Source: Streptomyces sp. A1277 (lineage in GTDB: Bacteria; Actinomycetota; Actinomycetes; Streptomycetales; Streptomycetaceae). Taken from it: 64,000 nt of DNA. The stretch is from NCBI RefSeq assembly GCF_004795015.1, contig NZ_SSBI01000014.1, forward strand, positions 78,036 through 142,035, read 5' to 3'. This document shows, one piece after another, positions 43,491-53,500 of the stretch (positions within the stretch are counted from its first letter, which is position 1; every line of letters starts with the position of its first letter). Under the pieces are notes generated by a model, which searched no databases, was not told where the DNA came from, and worked only from the letters and a program-made list of their open reading frames with translations. Made by a program: the position numbers and the translations under genes.

Positions 43491-44519
43491 CTACTTCGCG
43501 GCGGAGCCGGTGCCGTCCGCGCCCCCGCGCAGCACCGATTCGACGCGGGCCGCCGCCGTCGCCAGATGGCGGCGGGCCTCCGCGAGCTGGTCCTCCGTCA
43601 CACCCCGGTCCCGGGCCGCGTCGCGGATCTCGTCGCGGAAGCGGTCGAGCAGCCGGTCCAGGTCGCGGGCCGGATCGCCGGTGCCGCCCGCGTCCTTGCC
43701 CCAGTCGGGGTCGGTGTCGGGGGCGTCCGGCTTGGTGGAGGGCGCCCAGGCGCCGGTACGGGCGAAGCCGCCCAGCTGGCCGGTGATCTCGGCCAGGCCC
43801 TCGCGGACCCCGGCCGGCCAGTCGCCCCGGGCGAAGTGCTCCTGGACCTGGCGGGCGGCGTTCTGCATCTGCTCGCGCGCCCGGTCCTGGGCCTCCTTGG
43901 CCTGGCGGCGGGCCTGCTGGGCGTCCTGGCGGGCGCGCCGGGACTCGTCCTTCGCCCGGCGGGCCTGCTCCTTCCACTCCTGCTTGGCCTTGCGCAACTC
44001 CTCCTTCGCGGCGCGCCACCCCTCCTTGTCGCGCAGATCGCCGAGATCACCCAGGTCTCCGAGGTCGCCGAGGCCGCCGAAGGGGAACTCCTTGCCACCC
44101 GGGCGGGCGCCCGTGCGGCCACCGGAGGTGTGGCGCGACTCGTCGGCCGCGGCCCGTACCTCGCTGCGCAGCTTGCCCGCCGCCCCGCGCACGTCGTCGC
44201 GGATCTCGGCGGCCAGCTCGGAGACGGACTCCCGGATCTCCAGCTCCAGATCCGCGAGTTCACCGGTGCGGTCGGCCAGTTCGGCGCGGCCGGCCTCGGT
44301 GATCGAGTAGACCTTGCGGCCGCCCTCGGTGGCGTGCGTGACCAGGCCCTCGGCCTCCAGCTTGGCCAGCCGGGGGTAGACGGTGCCCGCCGAGGGGGCG
44401 TACAGGCCCTGGAAGCGCTCCTCCAGCAGGCGGATCACCTCGTAGCCGTGCCGGGGGGCCTCGTCGAGCAGCTTCAGGAGGTACAGCCGCAGTCGGCCGT
44501 GGGCGAATACGGGGGGCAT
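43491..44519 (-). CDS. PadR-family regulator with long coiled-coil C-terminus
   Basis: Protein of 342 aa. The N-terminal PadR winged helix (LRLYLLKLLDEAPRHGYEVI, GLYAPSAGTVYPRLAKLEAEGLV, GRKVYSITEAG) covers residues 1-80. A linker repeats Gly-Asp-Leu (GLGDLGDLGDLGDLRD, about 148-163) before a charged, Arg/Gln/Ala-rich coiled coil (about 165-235). A further helical region follows. This is about twice the usual PadR length. It starts one base after the DUF4097 gene stop, so both are co-expressed; it probably represses their shared promoter. Confidence 0.88.
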   Translation of the reverse strand: MPPVFAHGRLRLYLLKLLDEAPRHGYEVIRLLEERFQGLYAPSAGTVYPRLAKLEAEGLVTHATEGGRKVYSITEAGRAELADRTGELADLELEIRESVSELAAEIRDDVRGAAGKLRSEVRAAADESRHTSGGRTGARPGGKEFPFGGLGDLGDLGDLGDLRDKEGWRAAKEELRKAKQEWKEQARRAKDESRRARQDAQQARRQAKEAQDRAREQMQNAARQVQEHFARGDWPAGVREGLAEITGQLGGFARTGAWAPSTKPDAPDTDPDWGKDAGGTGDPARDLDRLLDRFRDEIRDAARDRGVTEDQLAEARRHLATAAARVESVLRGGADGTGSAAK

Positions 44520-44520
44520 G

Positions 44521-45378
44521 TCAGAGCACCTTTCCGGTCGGCTCGCCGTCGTACGGTTCTTCCTCGGCCGGCGGGCGGCGCAGGAGCGCGATCGACCCCG
44601 ACACGGTCGTCGCCCGCAGGGTCCCGGTGCCGGAGCCCAGCGTGCCGGTGATCTTCTTCGCGCCCCACTGGCCGCTGACCCGCAGGTCCTCGAAGCCGTT
44701 GGAGACGGAGCCGCTGGCGGTGTTCGCCTCGACCGTCGCGTCGGCGGGGTGCGGCAGGCGGATGGCGATCTCGCCGGAGACCGTGGTCAGCCGGATGTCG
44801 GTGGGTTTCCCGGTCGGGTCCACATCGAGCACCATGCCGCCGCTGACCGACTCGGCCTTCACAAAGGCGCCGGCGCCCTCGACGACCGTCAGATCGCCGG
44901 AGACCGACTGGAAGCGCAGGTCACCGGTGACGGACTGGGCCTCCACGCTGCCGGACACGGTCTCCGCGCCGACCGGCCCGGCGAGCTTGACGAGCGTGGT
45001 GTCACCGGTGACGCCCCGTACGTCCGTACGGCCGCGGATCCCGGAGACGAAGGCCCCGGCGCCGACCACGCCGACCTCCACCGTCGAACCGGCCGGGACC
45101 GCCAGCGATACGACCGCGTGGCGGCGCCACTCCTTGCGGTCGAACCACTTCAGCAGGTTCTGCCAGGCCAGGTCCTCGTACGCCACGGTCAGGACGCCGT
45201 CCTCCTGCGTCACGACCAGCGGCGGCCCCTCGATGGCGGAGACCTCCAGGCGTGCGGTCGGCTCGTCGGTGCCGACGACGTTGACCGTGCCGTTGACGAC
45301 GCGCACCTTCAGCGCGGTCACGGGTTCGTCGAAGGTCAGCTTCCGAGGCTCGGCGACGGCCCACGTCGAGACAGGCAT
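44521..45378 (-). CDS. DUF4097 beta-helix protein
   Basis: Protein of 285 aa with no signal peptide. The second half is built of repeating short strands (VRGVTGDTTLVKLAG, VSGSVEAQSVTGDLRFQSVSGDL in pieces), the right-handed beta-helix pattern of DUF4097 adhesin-like proteins. GGGAGG precedes ATG 45378. It is the first gene of a two-gene unit with the PadR regulator. Such proteins are linked to envelope stress; mechanism unknown. Confidence 0.85.
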   Translation of the reverse strand: MPVSTWAVAEPRKLTFDEPVTALKVRVVNGTVNVVGTDEPTARLEVSAIEGPPLVVTQEDGVLTVAYEDLAWQNLLKWFDRKEWRRHAVVSLAVPAGSTVEVGVVGAGAFVSGIRGRTDVRGVTGDTTLVKLAGPVGAETVSGSVEAQSVTGDLRFQSVSGDLTVVEGAGAFVKAESVSGGMVLDVDPTGKPTDIRLTTVSGEIAIRLPHPADATVEANTASGSVSNGFEDLRVSGQWGAKKITGTLGSGTGTLRATTVSGSIALLRRPPAEEEPYDGEPTGKVL

Positions 45379-45410
45379 GGTTCTGACCTCCCGGGTAGCA
45401 CGGATGACGC

Positions 45411-45462
45411 AACATATCGCGTCTCTCGAACAACACGATATATCGCGGATCGGGGAAGTCAA
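45411..45462 (-). promoter_or_regulatory. Promoter and PadR-type operators for the DUF4097-padR unit
   Basis: On the minus strand TTGACT (45457-45462), a 16-bp spacer and TATCGT (45435-45440) form a promoter. The palindrome CGATATATCG (45436-45445) overlaps the -10, and a related CGCGATATGTT sequence ends near 45411. AT-rich ATAT palindromes are typical PadR targets. Confidence 0.6.
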
Positions 45463-45560
45463 GGAAGGAGCCGGAAGTCGGGGGAGGGGCGGGGGCCGGA
45501 AGAGCGTGGAGGGTGAACAAAACGGCCCGGAACAGGGCGATGTGTCCTACGGTGTGAGGC

Positions 45561-46412
45561 ATGGACGCGACCTCACCCGTGGGTGCACTGCTGCTGTGCC
45601 GGACCGCGCCGGAGGCCGTGCGGCCGGTCGCCCGGCTGTTGCGCGAACCGCTGCTGCTCGCGCCCGCCGGTGACGGGTGGAGCGTCCTCGTACCCGAGGG
45701 CGAGCCCTGGCAGGGCGGCCGGCAGGCGGGAGGTACGCCCGGGGCCGCCGAACCCGTCGACCGGGTGCTCGGCGGCTGGGCCACCGCACTCGCGGTCGGC
45801 TCGACCTGGCCGGTGGTCGCGCTGTGGTGGGACGGCGACCGGGCCGGCTGCACCCTCGCCGCCGGTTTCCGCCGCCCGGTGGGTTACGTCTGGCTCGCGG
45901 ACGGGACCCCGGCCGGTGAGGACGAGGCGGTGCGTACGTTCGCCGAACGGCTCGGGCTCGATCCCGTACTGGACGTGCAGGCGCTCGAAGCGCTGACCCG
46001 CCCCGACCCGGACGCCGACGCCCGGGCGCGGCTGCGCGGGCTGCTCGCCGTGCTCACCCGCACCGGCCTCGCGCTCCCGGCCGGCCTCGGCCCGGGGGAG
46101 CCGGGTCCGCGGCCGGCCCCGGGGGGTGAGGAGTGGCCGGGGGCGGAGCGCGTCGAGTGGACCGGCTGGCGCGACGCGGTCCAGGTCGATCTGGACGCGG
46201 TGGAGCACAGCCGGATGGGGCCCTGGACGCGGGGCCCCCGGGCCCGGGCCCTGGCGGGTGCACAGCTGGCCGCCGGTCTTCCGCTCGCCCTGTGGGGAGC
46301 GGCCCGGCGCAGTGGCGGCTGGACCTTCGCCGGGGTGCTGCTGACGGCGCACGGGGCGCTGGGTCTCGCGTATGACCGCATCCGGGAGAGCGGCCCGGGC
46401 ACGACCGGCTGA
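45561..46412 (+). CDS. Conserved actinobacterial membrane-associated protein
   Basis: Protein of 283 aa. Most is soluble, with conserved-looking motifs WATALAVGSTWPVVALWWDGDRAG and GYVWLADGTP; near the C-terminus two hydrophobic stretches (about 225-245 and 250-270) may insert in the membrane. ATG at 45561. It stands alone between the DUF4097 promoter and the small DUF6104 gene. Function unknown. Confidence 0.72.
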   Translation: MDATSPVGALLLCRTAPEAVRPVARLLREPLLLAPAGDGWSVLVPEGEPWQGGRQAGGTPGAAEPVDRVLGGWATALAVGSTWPVVALWWDGDRAGCTLAAGFRRPVGYVWLADGTPAGEDEAVRTFAERLGLDPVLDVQALEALTRPDPDADARARLRGLLAVLTRTGLALPAGLGPGEPGPRPAPGGEEWPGAERVEWTGWRDAVQVDLDAVEHSRMGPWTRGPRARALAGAQLAAGLPLALWGAARRSGGWTFAGVLLTAHGALGLAYDRIRESGPGTTG

Positions 46413-46441
46413 CGGGCCGCCCTACCGGCTGCCGGCTGCCG

Positions 46442-46618
46442 TCACTCGTCCTCGTCGTCCAGACGGGCCAGCCAGGTCGCGAGGCGCTCGACCGGCACCT
46501 CGAAGTCGGGGTTCAGATCGACGAACGTCCGCAGCTGCTCGGCGAGCCACTCGAAAGTGACCTCTTCCTCGCCTCGCCGCTTCTCCAGCTCCTCGATACC
46601 GCGGTCGGTGAAGTACAT
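46442..46618 (-). CDS. Small DUF6104 protein
   Basis: A 58-aa acidic protein (start MYFTDRGIEELEKRRGEEEV, end RLATWLARLDDEDE) widely conserved in Streptomyces as DUF6104. It contains no cysteine and no membrane segment; a single helix-rich fold is expected. The start codon at 46618 is fixed by the conserved MYFTDRGI. It is divergent from the first gene of the conflict-like locus. Confidence 0.85.
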   Translation of the reverse strand: MYFTDRGIEELEKRRGEEEVTFEWLAEQLRTFVDLNPDFEVPVERLATWLARLDDEDE

Positions 46619-46730
46619 GGCACGAAGTTTAGAGGGCCTTCGGACACCTTCCGCCGCGTCCTCGTCGATGTACCCCGCATCGGCCGACTACGGCCGTTAA
46701 TCTGCGGGTAGTTGGCGAACGGGGGGTGTC

Positions 46731-47312
46731 ATGGGTGACAGTGGGTCCCGTATTACGCGCATTGAGCTGCCGGACGGCACACCGGTGTGGGCCAGGATCT
46801 CCGGGGCCGAGGAGCTGGCCGGTCCGGCTCCCGGCGGCGGTCCGACCTACACGGACACCGGGTTCGGGGACATCGCGGACCAGGTGCAGGCGCGGGTCGA
46901 GAGCCTGCACTCGGTGGTGACGGGTGTGGCGCGCTCGCTCGCCGTGCCGCTGCGCGCGGTGCGGCCGGACGAGGTGAGCGTCGAGTTCGGCATCGAGCTC
47001 ACCGCCAAGTCCGGCAAGATCGTCGGGCTGCTCGCGGACGGCGAGGCCAAGGCCGCGATCACGGTCACGCTCACCTGGAACGGCGGCGGGCCCCCGGTCG
47101 ACCCGCCACCGCCCACCCCGGTGCCCGCGCAGACGTCCGCGCCGCCCGGGGGCCCGGCCCCCGCGCCGCCGGTTCCGTTCGTGCCCCCCGCACCACCGCC
47201 TCCCGCGTCGCCGCACGCGGGCGCACACCCCGGCTTCCCGCCCGCCGGGGCATCCCCCGGCGCACCGGCACACCCCGGAGGTGCGGACGACGCCTACGGC
47301 GGCGGGGCATGA
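46731..47312 (+). CDS. Trypsin-co-occurring domain 1 (CU044_2847-like) protein
   Basis: Protein of 193 aa. Residues about 1-110 form the small beta-rich trypco1 domain (IELPDGTPVWARISGAEEL, VSVEFGIELTAKSGKIVGLL). The rest is a Pro/Ala/Gly-rich low-complexity tail. The family is named for constant linkage with trypsin-like protease genes, and indeed the next gene is one, overlapping by ATGA. It is thought to be a small adaptor in NTP-dependent conflict systems. GGGGGG precedes the ATG. First gene of the locus. Confidence 0.85.
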   Translation: MGDSGSRITRIELPDGTPVWARISGAEELAGPAPGGGPTYTDTGFGDIADQVQARVESLHSVVTGVARSLAVPLRAVRPDEVSVEFGIELTAKSGKIVGLLADGEAKAAITVTLTWNGGGPPVDPPPPTPVPAQTSAPPGGPAPAPPVPFVPPAPPPPASPHAGAHPGFPPAGASPGAPAHPGGADDAYGGGA

Positions 47313-49375
47313 CCTCCGATGACCAGGGGGGCGCAGAGGGCGTGCTGGGACCCGCTCAGGCCGCCCTCATGGGCCTCGTGCAGGACGCCACCGTACGCAT
47401 CCATCGCCCGCCGTCCGGGTATGCCCAGGACGGGCCGGGAGGGGACTTCCTGGGCAGCGGCTTCTTCGTCGCCCCCAGCTGGGTCCTCACGTGCGCGCAC
47501 GTGGCGATGCGGGGGGAGGGGGGCAGGGTGAGCGTGTGGTTCAAGGAGGACCGCTACAGCGCGGAGCTCACCGAGGTCCCGGGCAAGGTCGTCGCCGCGA
47601 TGCCCGGCGCCCGGCCGCCCGGGGCGGGCGGCTGGCCGGCCCCCGACCTCGCGCTCATCCAGCTCCAGCGGCCCGTCGAACACACCTGCGTCTACGTCAC
47701 CGAGCGGTCCGAGGCGATGCTCCGCAGCCGCGAGGTGCGCTGCGTGGGCTGGGCGCCCGGACAGGGCGGCGGACTGCAGAACCGCAGCGGCGTCTGCGTG
47801 GTGAAGGGCTCCTACGGAGGCTCCGGTGACGCCGAGCAGGTCGTCCGGCTCGACGGGGACTGGGTGGAGCTCGGCATGTCCGGCGGCCCGCTGGTGGACC
47901 TCGTGCGGGGCGAGGTGGTCGGCGTGATCAAGTCACGGCTCGACGGCCACCAGGGCGGCACCGCCGTCGGCATCGAGCGGCTTCGCACCCTGGAGGTGCC
48001 GGCCGCCCCCGTGGAGACCGAGACCGACGACATATACCAGGCCGTCTTCCACGCCCACGACCGCTACCACGCCGACCGGCACACCAGCTCGGCCGGGGCC
48101 GAGCGGACCTGGACCGACGCCCAGAGCGAACTGCCCGCCCCACCCGGCGGCATCCTCGGACCCAAGCTCCGCGTGGACCTGCTGGGCCGGCTCGCCGAAC
48201 TGCCGCCGCCGGCCAGCACCCGCGCCCTGCTGATGCTGCTCGACCGCCTGCCCGAGGTGCACTCCCGCGACCACCGCCCGGCCCCGCGCGGCTGGCGCGA
48301 CGGACTCGGCGCGCTGTACGACGCCCGCGCCCGCGACCGCGAGGCCCGGTTCGAACTGATCGTGCGCTTCTGCATGGGCGTCCTCGCGGCCGACCGCCCC
48401 TGCGGACAGCTCTCCGTGCGCAACGCCAAGGCGCTGTGGGGCTGGGTGAAGCGGATCGCCGACGTCGAACTGCCCAGGGACCTGCGCCGGCAGCTCGACG
48501 TGGAGTGGGCCGAGATCCGGCTGCGCCTGGAGCAGAACCGCCAGAGTGCCGCCCGCGCCCCGGCGGGCGAACCCGTCCTGTACGGCGAACGCGACTGCGT
48601 CGTGCTGTACGTGGACCTCCAGGGCTGGTCCCGCGACCAGTACGACTGGCGGGTCGCCGTGGACCGCCGGGCCTCGGAGGCGGAGCCCGTGGACGAGGAC
48701 AGCCGCGGCGCCCCGCTCGGGACCGTGCCCGACCGGCTGGCCGCCGCGCTGACCGAGGCGTTCCGCCGGTGCGACGAACCGGGCAGCCCGGCCATGCTCC
48801 AGGTCGTCGTGGCGCCCGCGCTCTTCGGCCTGCCGGTGGACGACTGGGTGCTGCACCCGTCCGGGCAGCGCCTCGGAGCCGTACGCCCGGTGGTGCTGCG
48901 CAGCCCGTACCAGAGCCCCGCCGAGGAGCGACCGGCCCGCTGGGACGCCGGCCTCGCGGCCCCGATGCGGGCCGAAGTGGTCGACTGCGAGGACGAATTG
49001 AGGGTACGAGTACCGGAGTCGGCGCGGCTGCGCACCCTGGTCCACGAGACCGTGCCCGTCCTGTGCCGCTACGGAAGCCGGCCGGACTCCGACGTCACGG
49101 CCGGAGTGGTGCGGCTGCTCGACAGCGGTTTCGGCGTCGCCCTGTTGCAGCGGCGCACCACGGAGGGCGACACGGTCTGCCGGGAGTTCCACCGGCGCGT
49201 GGCCGAGGCCGTGTCGGACACCCGTACCCATGACCGGCTGCCGTGGAAGATCCATGAACTGAGACGAGGGGTGAGCGCGGGGCGCACGGAGACGTACTGG
49301 TCCGCCGGCGCCGCCCTCTACTACGACGATCCGCACCGTCCGCTGCCGGGCTCCGACTTCCTGGAGGCGCCTTGA
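47309..49375 (+). CDS. Trypsin-like serine protease fused to VMAP-like C-terminal domain
   Basis: Protein of 688 aa. The N-terminal chymotrypsin-fold protease keeps the full triad: His64 (TCAHVA), Asp113 (APDLALIQL) and Ser191 (GMSGGPLV). There is no signal peptide, so it is probably cytoplasmic. After a linker (about 230-280) comes an effector-associated helical segment. A C-terminal domain ends in IHELRRGV and WSAGAALYYDDPHRPLP, the signature of VMAP (vWA-MoxR-associated protein) C-terminal domains. It overlaps the trypco1 gene and lies 130 bp before MoxR. Predicted role: effector protease released by the ATPase/vWA machinery. Confidence 0.84.
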   Translation: MTSDDQGGAEGVLGPAQAALMGLVQDATVRIHRPPSGYAQDGPGGDFLGSGFFVAPSWVLTCAHVAMRGEGGRVSVWFKEDRYSAELTEVPGKVVAAMPGARPPGAGGWPAPDLALIQLQRPVEHTCVYVTERSEAMLRSREVRCVGWAPGQGGGLQNRSGVCVVKGSYGGSGDAEQVVRLDGDWVELGMSGGPLVDLVRGEVVGVIKSRLDGHQGGTAVGIERLRTLEVPAAPVETETDDIYQAVFHAHDRYHADRHTSSAGAERTWTDAQSELPAPPGGILGPKLRVDLLGRLAELPPPASTRALLMLLDRLPEVHSRDHRPAPRGWRDGLGALYDARARDREARFELIVRFCMGVLAADRPCGQLSVRNAKALWGWVKRIADVELPRDLRRQLDVEWAEIRLRLEQNRQSAARAPAGEPVLYGERDCVVLYVDLQGWSRDQYDWRVAVDRRASEAEPVDEDSRGAPLGTVPDRLAAALTEAFRRCDEPGSPAMLQVVVAPALFGLPVDDWVLHPSGQRLGAVRPVVLRSPYQSPAEERPARWDAGLAAPMRAEVVDCEDELRVRVPESARLRTLVHETVPVLCRYGSRPDSDVTAGVVRLLDSGFGVALLQRRTTEGDTVCREFHRRVAEAVSDTRTHDRLPWKIHELRRGVSAGRTETYWSAGAALYYDDPHRPLPGSDFLEAP

Positions 49376-49505
49376 GCCACCGCGTACCGCATCACCCGAG
49401 CAGGCGAACTTGCCTTCCTCTTACGGGAGTTGGGTCGGATCGCTACGGTAAGGCACGTTCGACGGCGGCCGCCGGTGGCGGACGAGTGACAATGAGGAAC
49501 ACGCT

Positions 49506-50531
49506 ATGAGTGAACCCAGCGAGTGGCTCATCTACCGAGGCATCGGCGAACCGCACGACGAAGTGGCACAGCTGCCGCCCCCGCCGCCCTGGCGTGACTT
49601 CACCGGCGGCCGGGCGGACGGCGGGGCGGACGGCGGCGAGTCGGCCGACCGCCGGCTCGGCATCCCCGGACGCGTCGCCGAGGAGCACCGGCCCGGCGCC
49701 GAGGAACTGGAGATGATCAACGCGGCGCTGTACCTGCGGCGCCCGCTGCTGGTCACGGGGGACCCGGGCGCCGGCAAGAGCACGCTGGCCCACTCCGTGG
49801 CGCGGGAGCTGGAGCTCGGCAAGGTGCTGCGCTGGCCCGTCGTCAGCCGCACCACCCTCCTCGACGGCCTCTACCACTACGACGCCATCGCCCGGCTCCA
49901 GGACGTCCAGATCGCCTCGCACGCGGCGGCGGGCGGCGCGGCCGGGGCCGACGCGGCGCAGAGCGTGGGCAGTTACATCCGGCTCGGGCCGCTGGGGACC
50001 GCTCTGCTCCCCTCGGACCGGCCGCGCGTGCTGCTCATCGACGAGCTGGACAAGAGCGACATCGACCTGCCGAACGACCTGCTGAACGTGTTGGAGGAGG
50101 GCGAGTTCGCCATCCCCGAGCTGGAGCGGATCGCCGACCGGCTGCCCGACGGCGAGGCGGACGTGCTCGACCACGACGGCAACAAGGTGCGGATCAAGGG
50201 CGGCCGGGTGCAGTGCCGGGCCTTCCCCTTCGTCGTGCTCACGAGCAACGGGGAACGCGACTTCCCGGCTCCGCTGATGCGCCGCTGCATCCACCTGGAG
50301 CTGGGCCGCCCCGACCACAAGCGGCTGGCCTCCTTCGTCAAGGCCCACCTGGGCGAGGAGGCGGCCCGCTCCAGCGACGACCTCATCGCCCACTTCCTGG
50401 AGCGCTCCCGCACCGAACTCCTCGCCACCGACCAGCTGCTGAACGCGATATACCTCACGCACGCCGCGTCACCGGCCGGCCGCGACCGGCTGGCCGACCT
50501 GCTCATCCAGCGACTCGACCGGCCGAGGTGA
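49506..50531 (+). CDS. MoxR-type AAA+ ATPase
   Basis: AAA+ protein of 341 aa. A 75-residue N-terminal extension (WLIYRGIGEPHDEVAQLPPPPPWR) precedes the ATPase core. Walker A is GDPGAGKS (85-92), Walker B VLLIDELDKSDIDLPNDLL (about 175-193), and sensor residues lie in VLTSNGERDFPAPLMRRCI, the last supplying the Arg finger. MoxR proteins partner with vWA proteins as chaperone-like switches; the vWA gene follows after 7 bp. Confidence 0.9.
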   Translation: MSEPSEWLIYRGIGEPHDEVAQLPPPPPWRDFTGGRADGGADGGESADRRLGIPGRVAEEHRPGAEELEMINAALYLRRPLLVTGDPGAGKSTLAHSVARELELGKVLRWPVVSRTTLLDGLYHYDAIARLQDVQIASHAAAGGAAGADAAQSVGSYIRLGPLGTALLPSDRPRVLLIDELDKSDIDLPNDLLNVLEEGEFAIPELERIADRLPDGEADVLDHDGNKVRIKGGRVQCRAFPFVVLTSNGERDFPAPLMRRCIHLELGRPDHKRLASFVKAHLGEEAARSSDDLIAHFLERSRTELLATDQLLNAIYLTHAASPAGRDRLADLLIQRLDRPR

Positions 50532-50538
50532 GGCGCTG

Positions 50539-53500
50539 ATGCGCGGGGCGGATGGGGCGGATGGGGCTGGTGAGGCGGCTGAGGTGGCCGAGGCGATCGA
50601 GGCGGCTGAGGTGGCCGAGGCGGTCGAGGCGGCTGAGGCGGTCGAGGTGCCTGGTGTGCCTGGTGTGCCTGAGGTGTCCGGGGCGGCCGGTGCCTCGGAG
50701 CCGTACGAGGACGGGTTGCTGCCCGAGCTCGTCGCCCGGCTGCGCGCGGCCGGGCTGGAACCCGACGTCGGGCAGCTGTGCGACGCGCTCTGGCTGGCCC
50801 AGTGGACCCGCGGCCCCGGCGCGCCCGACGCCGCCGACGGCGCGGCCCCCGCGCTGCTCTCGGGCACCCGGTCCTCCGGCGAGGCCGCCGCCCAGGGCCG
50901 CGTCGGCACGCTCACCGCACGGGACGTACGCACTCCGGAAGCGGCCCGGGACGACCGCCGGGGCGACGAGAGGGAACCGGGCGACGGCGAGCGGATCTCC
51001 CTGCACCCCGTCCCCGGCCGCGCCCTGACCGGCGACGACGAGGACGCGGAGGACCGGGCCGCGCTCCGGACCGGCGGCGCGCGCCCCGGCGCGGACACCC
51101 GCGCCACCGTGCTCCCCCTCGGCGTACCGGCCGCCCCCGTCCTGCCCGCTCCCCTCGAACTCTCCCGCGCGCTGCGCCCGTTGCAGCGCTACCACCCGGT
51201 CTCCGCCCCGCAGCGCCGCGTCCTGGACGAGACCGCGACCGCGGAACGCAGTGCCCGCGCGGGCGGCGTGATCATGCCGGTGTTCCGGGGCGTCCGGCGG
51301 GGCGACGCCATCGTTCAGTGCGTGATGGACGCCTCCTCGTCGATGCTGGTCTGGGACCGGCTGTTCGGCGAACTCCAGCAGATCTTCGCGCAGTTGGGCG
51401 CCTTCAGGGACGTACAGGTGCGCTACCTGCACCAGGGCCCGGACGGCCGCTGCACCGTCAGCCGCAGCCCCGACCCCGCCGCGGCCCCGCTGCACTCGGC
51501 GGACCGGCTCAGCGATCCCACCGGGCGCCGGGTCACGGTCGTGGTCAGCGACTGCGCCGGACCGCTCTGGCGCAGCGGACACGCCCACCGGCTGCTGCAC
51601 CAGCTCGCCCGCCTGGCCCCCGTAGCCGTGCTGCAGCCGCTGCCGCAGCGCATGTGGAACCGGACGCGGCTGCCCGTCACCTTCGGCTCGCTGACCAGGG
51701 GCGAGGGCCCCGCAGGCGCGACCCTGCTGAAGGTCACCGGCGACGCCGGAACGGGCCCCGCCACCCACCCCGGGGCGCTGGCCGTGCCGGTCCTGCCCCC
51801 GGCCCCGGACGCGCTCGCGGCCTGGGCGAGGCTGCTCTCCGGCACCGGCGCCGCGTCCGTCCCCGGTGCGGTCGGCTGGGTCAGGGCCGACCAGCCCGCG
51901 GCCTCCACCCGCCGCCGGGGCGACACCCTGTCCTCGCTCCAGCTGGTCAGCCGGTTCCGCTCGACGGCCTCCCCGGTCGCCGGCCAGCTCGCCGTCTACC
52001 TCGCGGCGGCCCCCCTCTACCTACCGGTCATGCAGCTGGTGCAGCGCACGATGCTGCCCCACTCGGGCCCCGCCGAACTGGCCGAAGTGCTGCTGAGCGG
52101 CCTCCTCAAGCGGGTCGACGGCGGAACCGGACGCGGACAGTGGTACGCGTTCGAACCCGACGTGCAGGAGGCGCTGCTCGGGCCGCTCGGCCGTGACGAG
52201 GCTCTACTCGTACTCAAGCACTGTTCGCAATACATAGAGCAGCGGTTCGGCAAGGGCGGGCCCAACTTCCCGGCCCTGGCCTACGCCCAGCTCGGCGACG
52301 GCACGGCGCGCGACGCCGGGGACGGCACCGGACCGGACGCCGGCCGGCCGCTCCCGGCCGAGGGCGCGCAGCCCCGCGACGGGGACGCGGACACGGACGG
52401 GGAAGAAGCGGACGAGAGTGAGGAGAGCGAAGAGAACGAGGGGAACGGGGGGAACGAGAGGCGCGGCGGTCCGCGCGTCCCCCACGCCTTTGCCGAGGTC
52501 GCAGCCCGCGTACTGGAGCGATTCATGCCCGTACCCCCCAGATTCGTGACCCGGGAGCCCAAGACCCCGGGCAACTCCACCGCTCCCGCCGGCGGCCTCG
52601 CGGTGCGGCGCGCGCGTGAACTCGTGCGGCACTTCGAGGCCGACAAGATGGTGCAGCGCCTGATCGACGCCGTACAGCTGCTCAGAGGCGCCGCCGAGAA
52701 CAGCCCGGCCCCGGCCGCCGACCCCGAACTCTGGTCGGAGTACGCCCGGTGCGTGCTGCGGCTGTGGGAGGTGCAGGGCGGCGCCGACCTGCTCGAAGAG
52801 GCCGAACGCGCCGCCGAACGGGCCGCCGCCCGCCCCGGTGCCGTACGGGAGAGGGCCGTGCTGGCCAAGGTGCTGCACGCGGCGGCCGACGACCGGCGCA
52901 GGCGCGGCGACCGGCGCGGCGCCCTGGAGCTGCTGCGGCGCGCCGACCGCGAGTACACCGCGGCCTGCGCGAGCCCCGGCCTGGAGCCCGGCGAGGCGCT
53001 GCGGCTCACCCTGGAACGGGTGCGGGCCCTGGAGGCGCAGTGGCGGCTCGACGGCGACAGCGCCCTGCTCCAGAGTGCCTGCGGGATGCTGGAGGCATTC
53101 GCCGACGCCTGGCCCGACCAGGAGAACCGCCCGGCCGTCCTGCCGCTCCAGCACGGCCGGACCCTCCTGAAACTGGCCCGCGCCACCCAGGACGAGGAGC
53201 AGTCCCGGGAGTACGCCCGCCAGTCGGCCCGCTCCCTGCGCACCGCCTTCGCGCAGGGCGGCCGGCAGACCATGGGTACCGAGATCCGCATCGTCCTCGA
53301 CCTCGTCGACGCGCTGCTCGCCTCGGGCGCCGAACCGGAGGAGGCGGCCACCCTCGTCGCCCAATCGCTGGAGACCGTACGCGACCAGCGCCAGCGCGCC
53401 CAGCTCCAGACCAGGGCGGGCCGGGTCCGGGTCGCCCGCTACGAGCACACCGGCGACCCCGCCGAACTCGTCACCGCCACCGAGTGGTTCGCCCGCGCGG

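Noticed and set aside
46787..47308. Upstream extension of the trypsin-VMAP reading frame across the trypco1 gene
   Set aside because: It is Arg/Gly-rich out-of-frame sequence; ATG at 47309 with ATGA overlap is the clear start.
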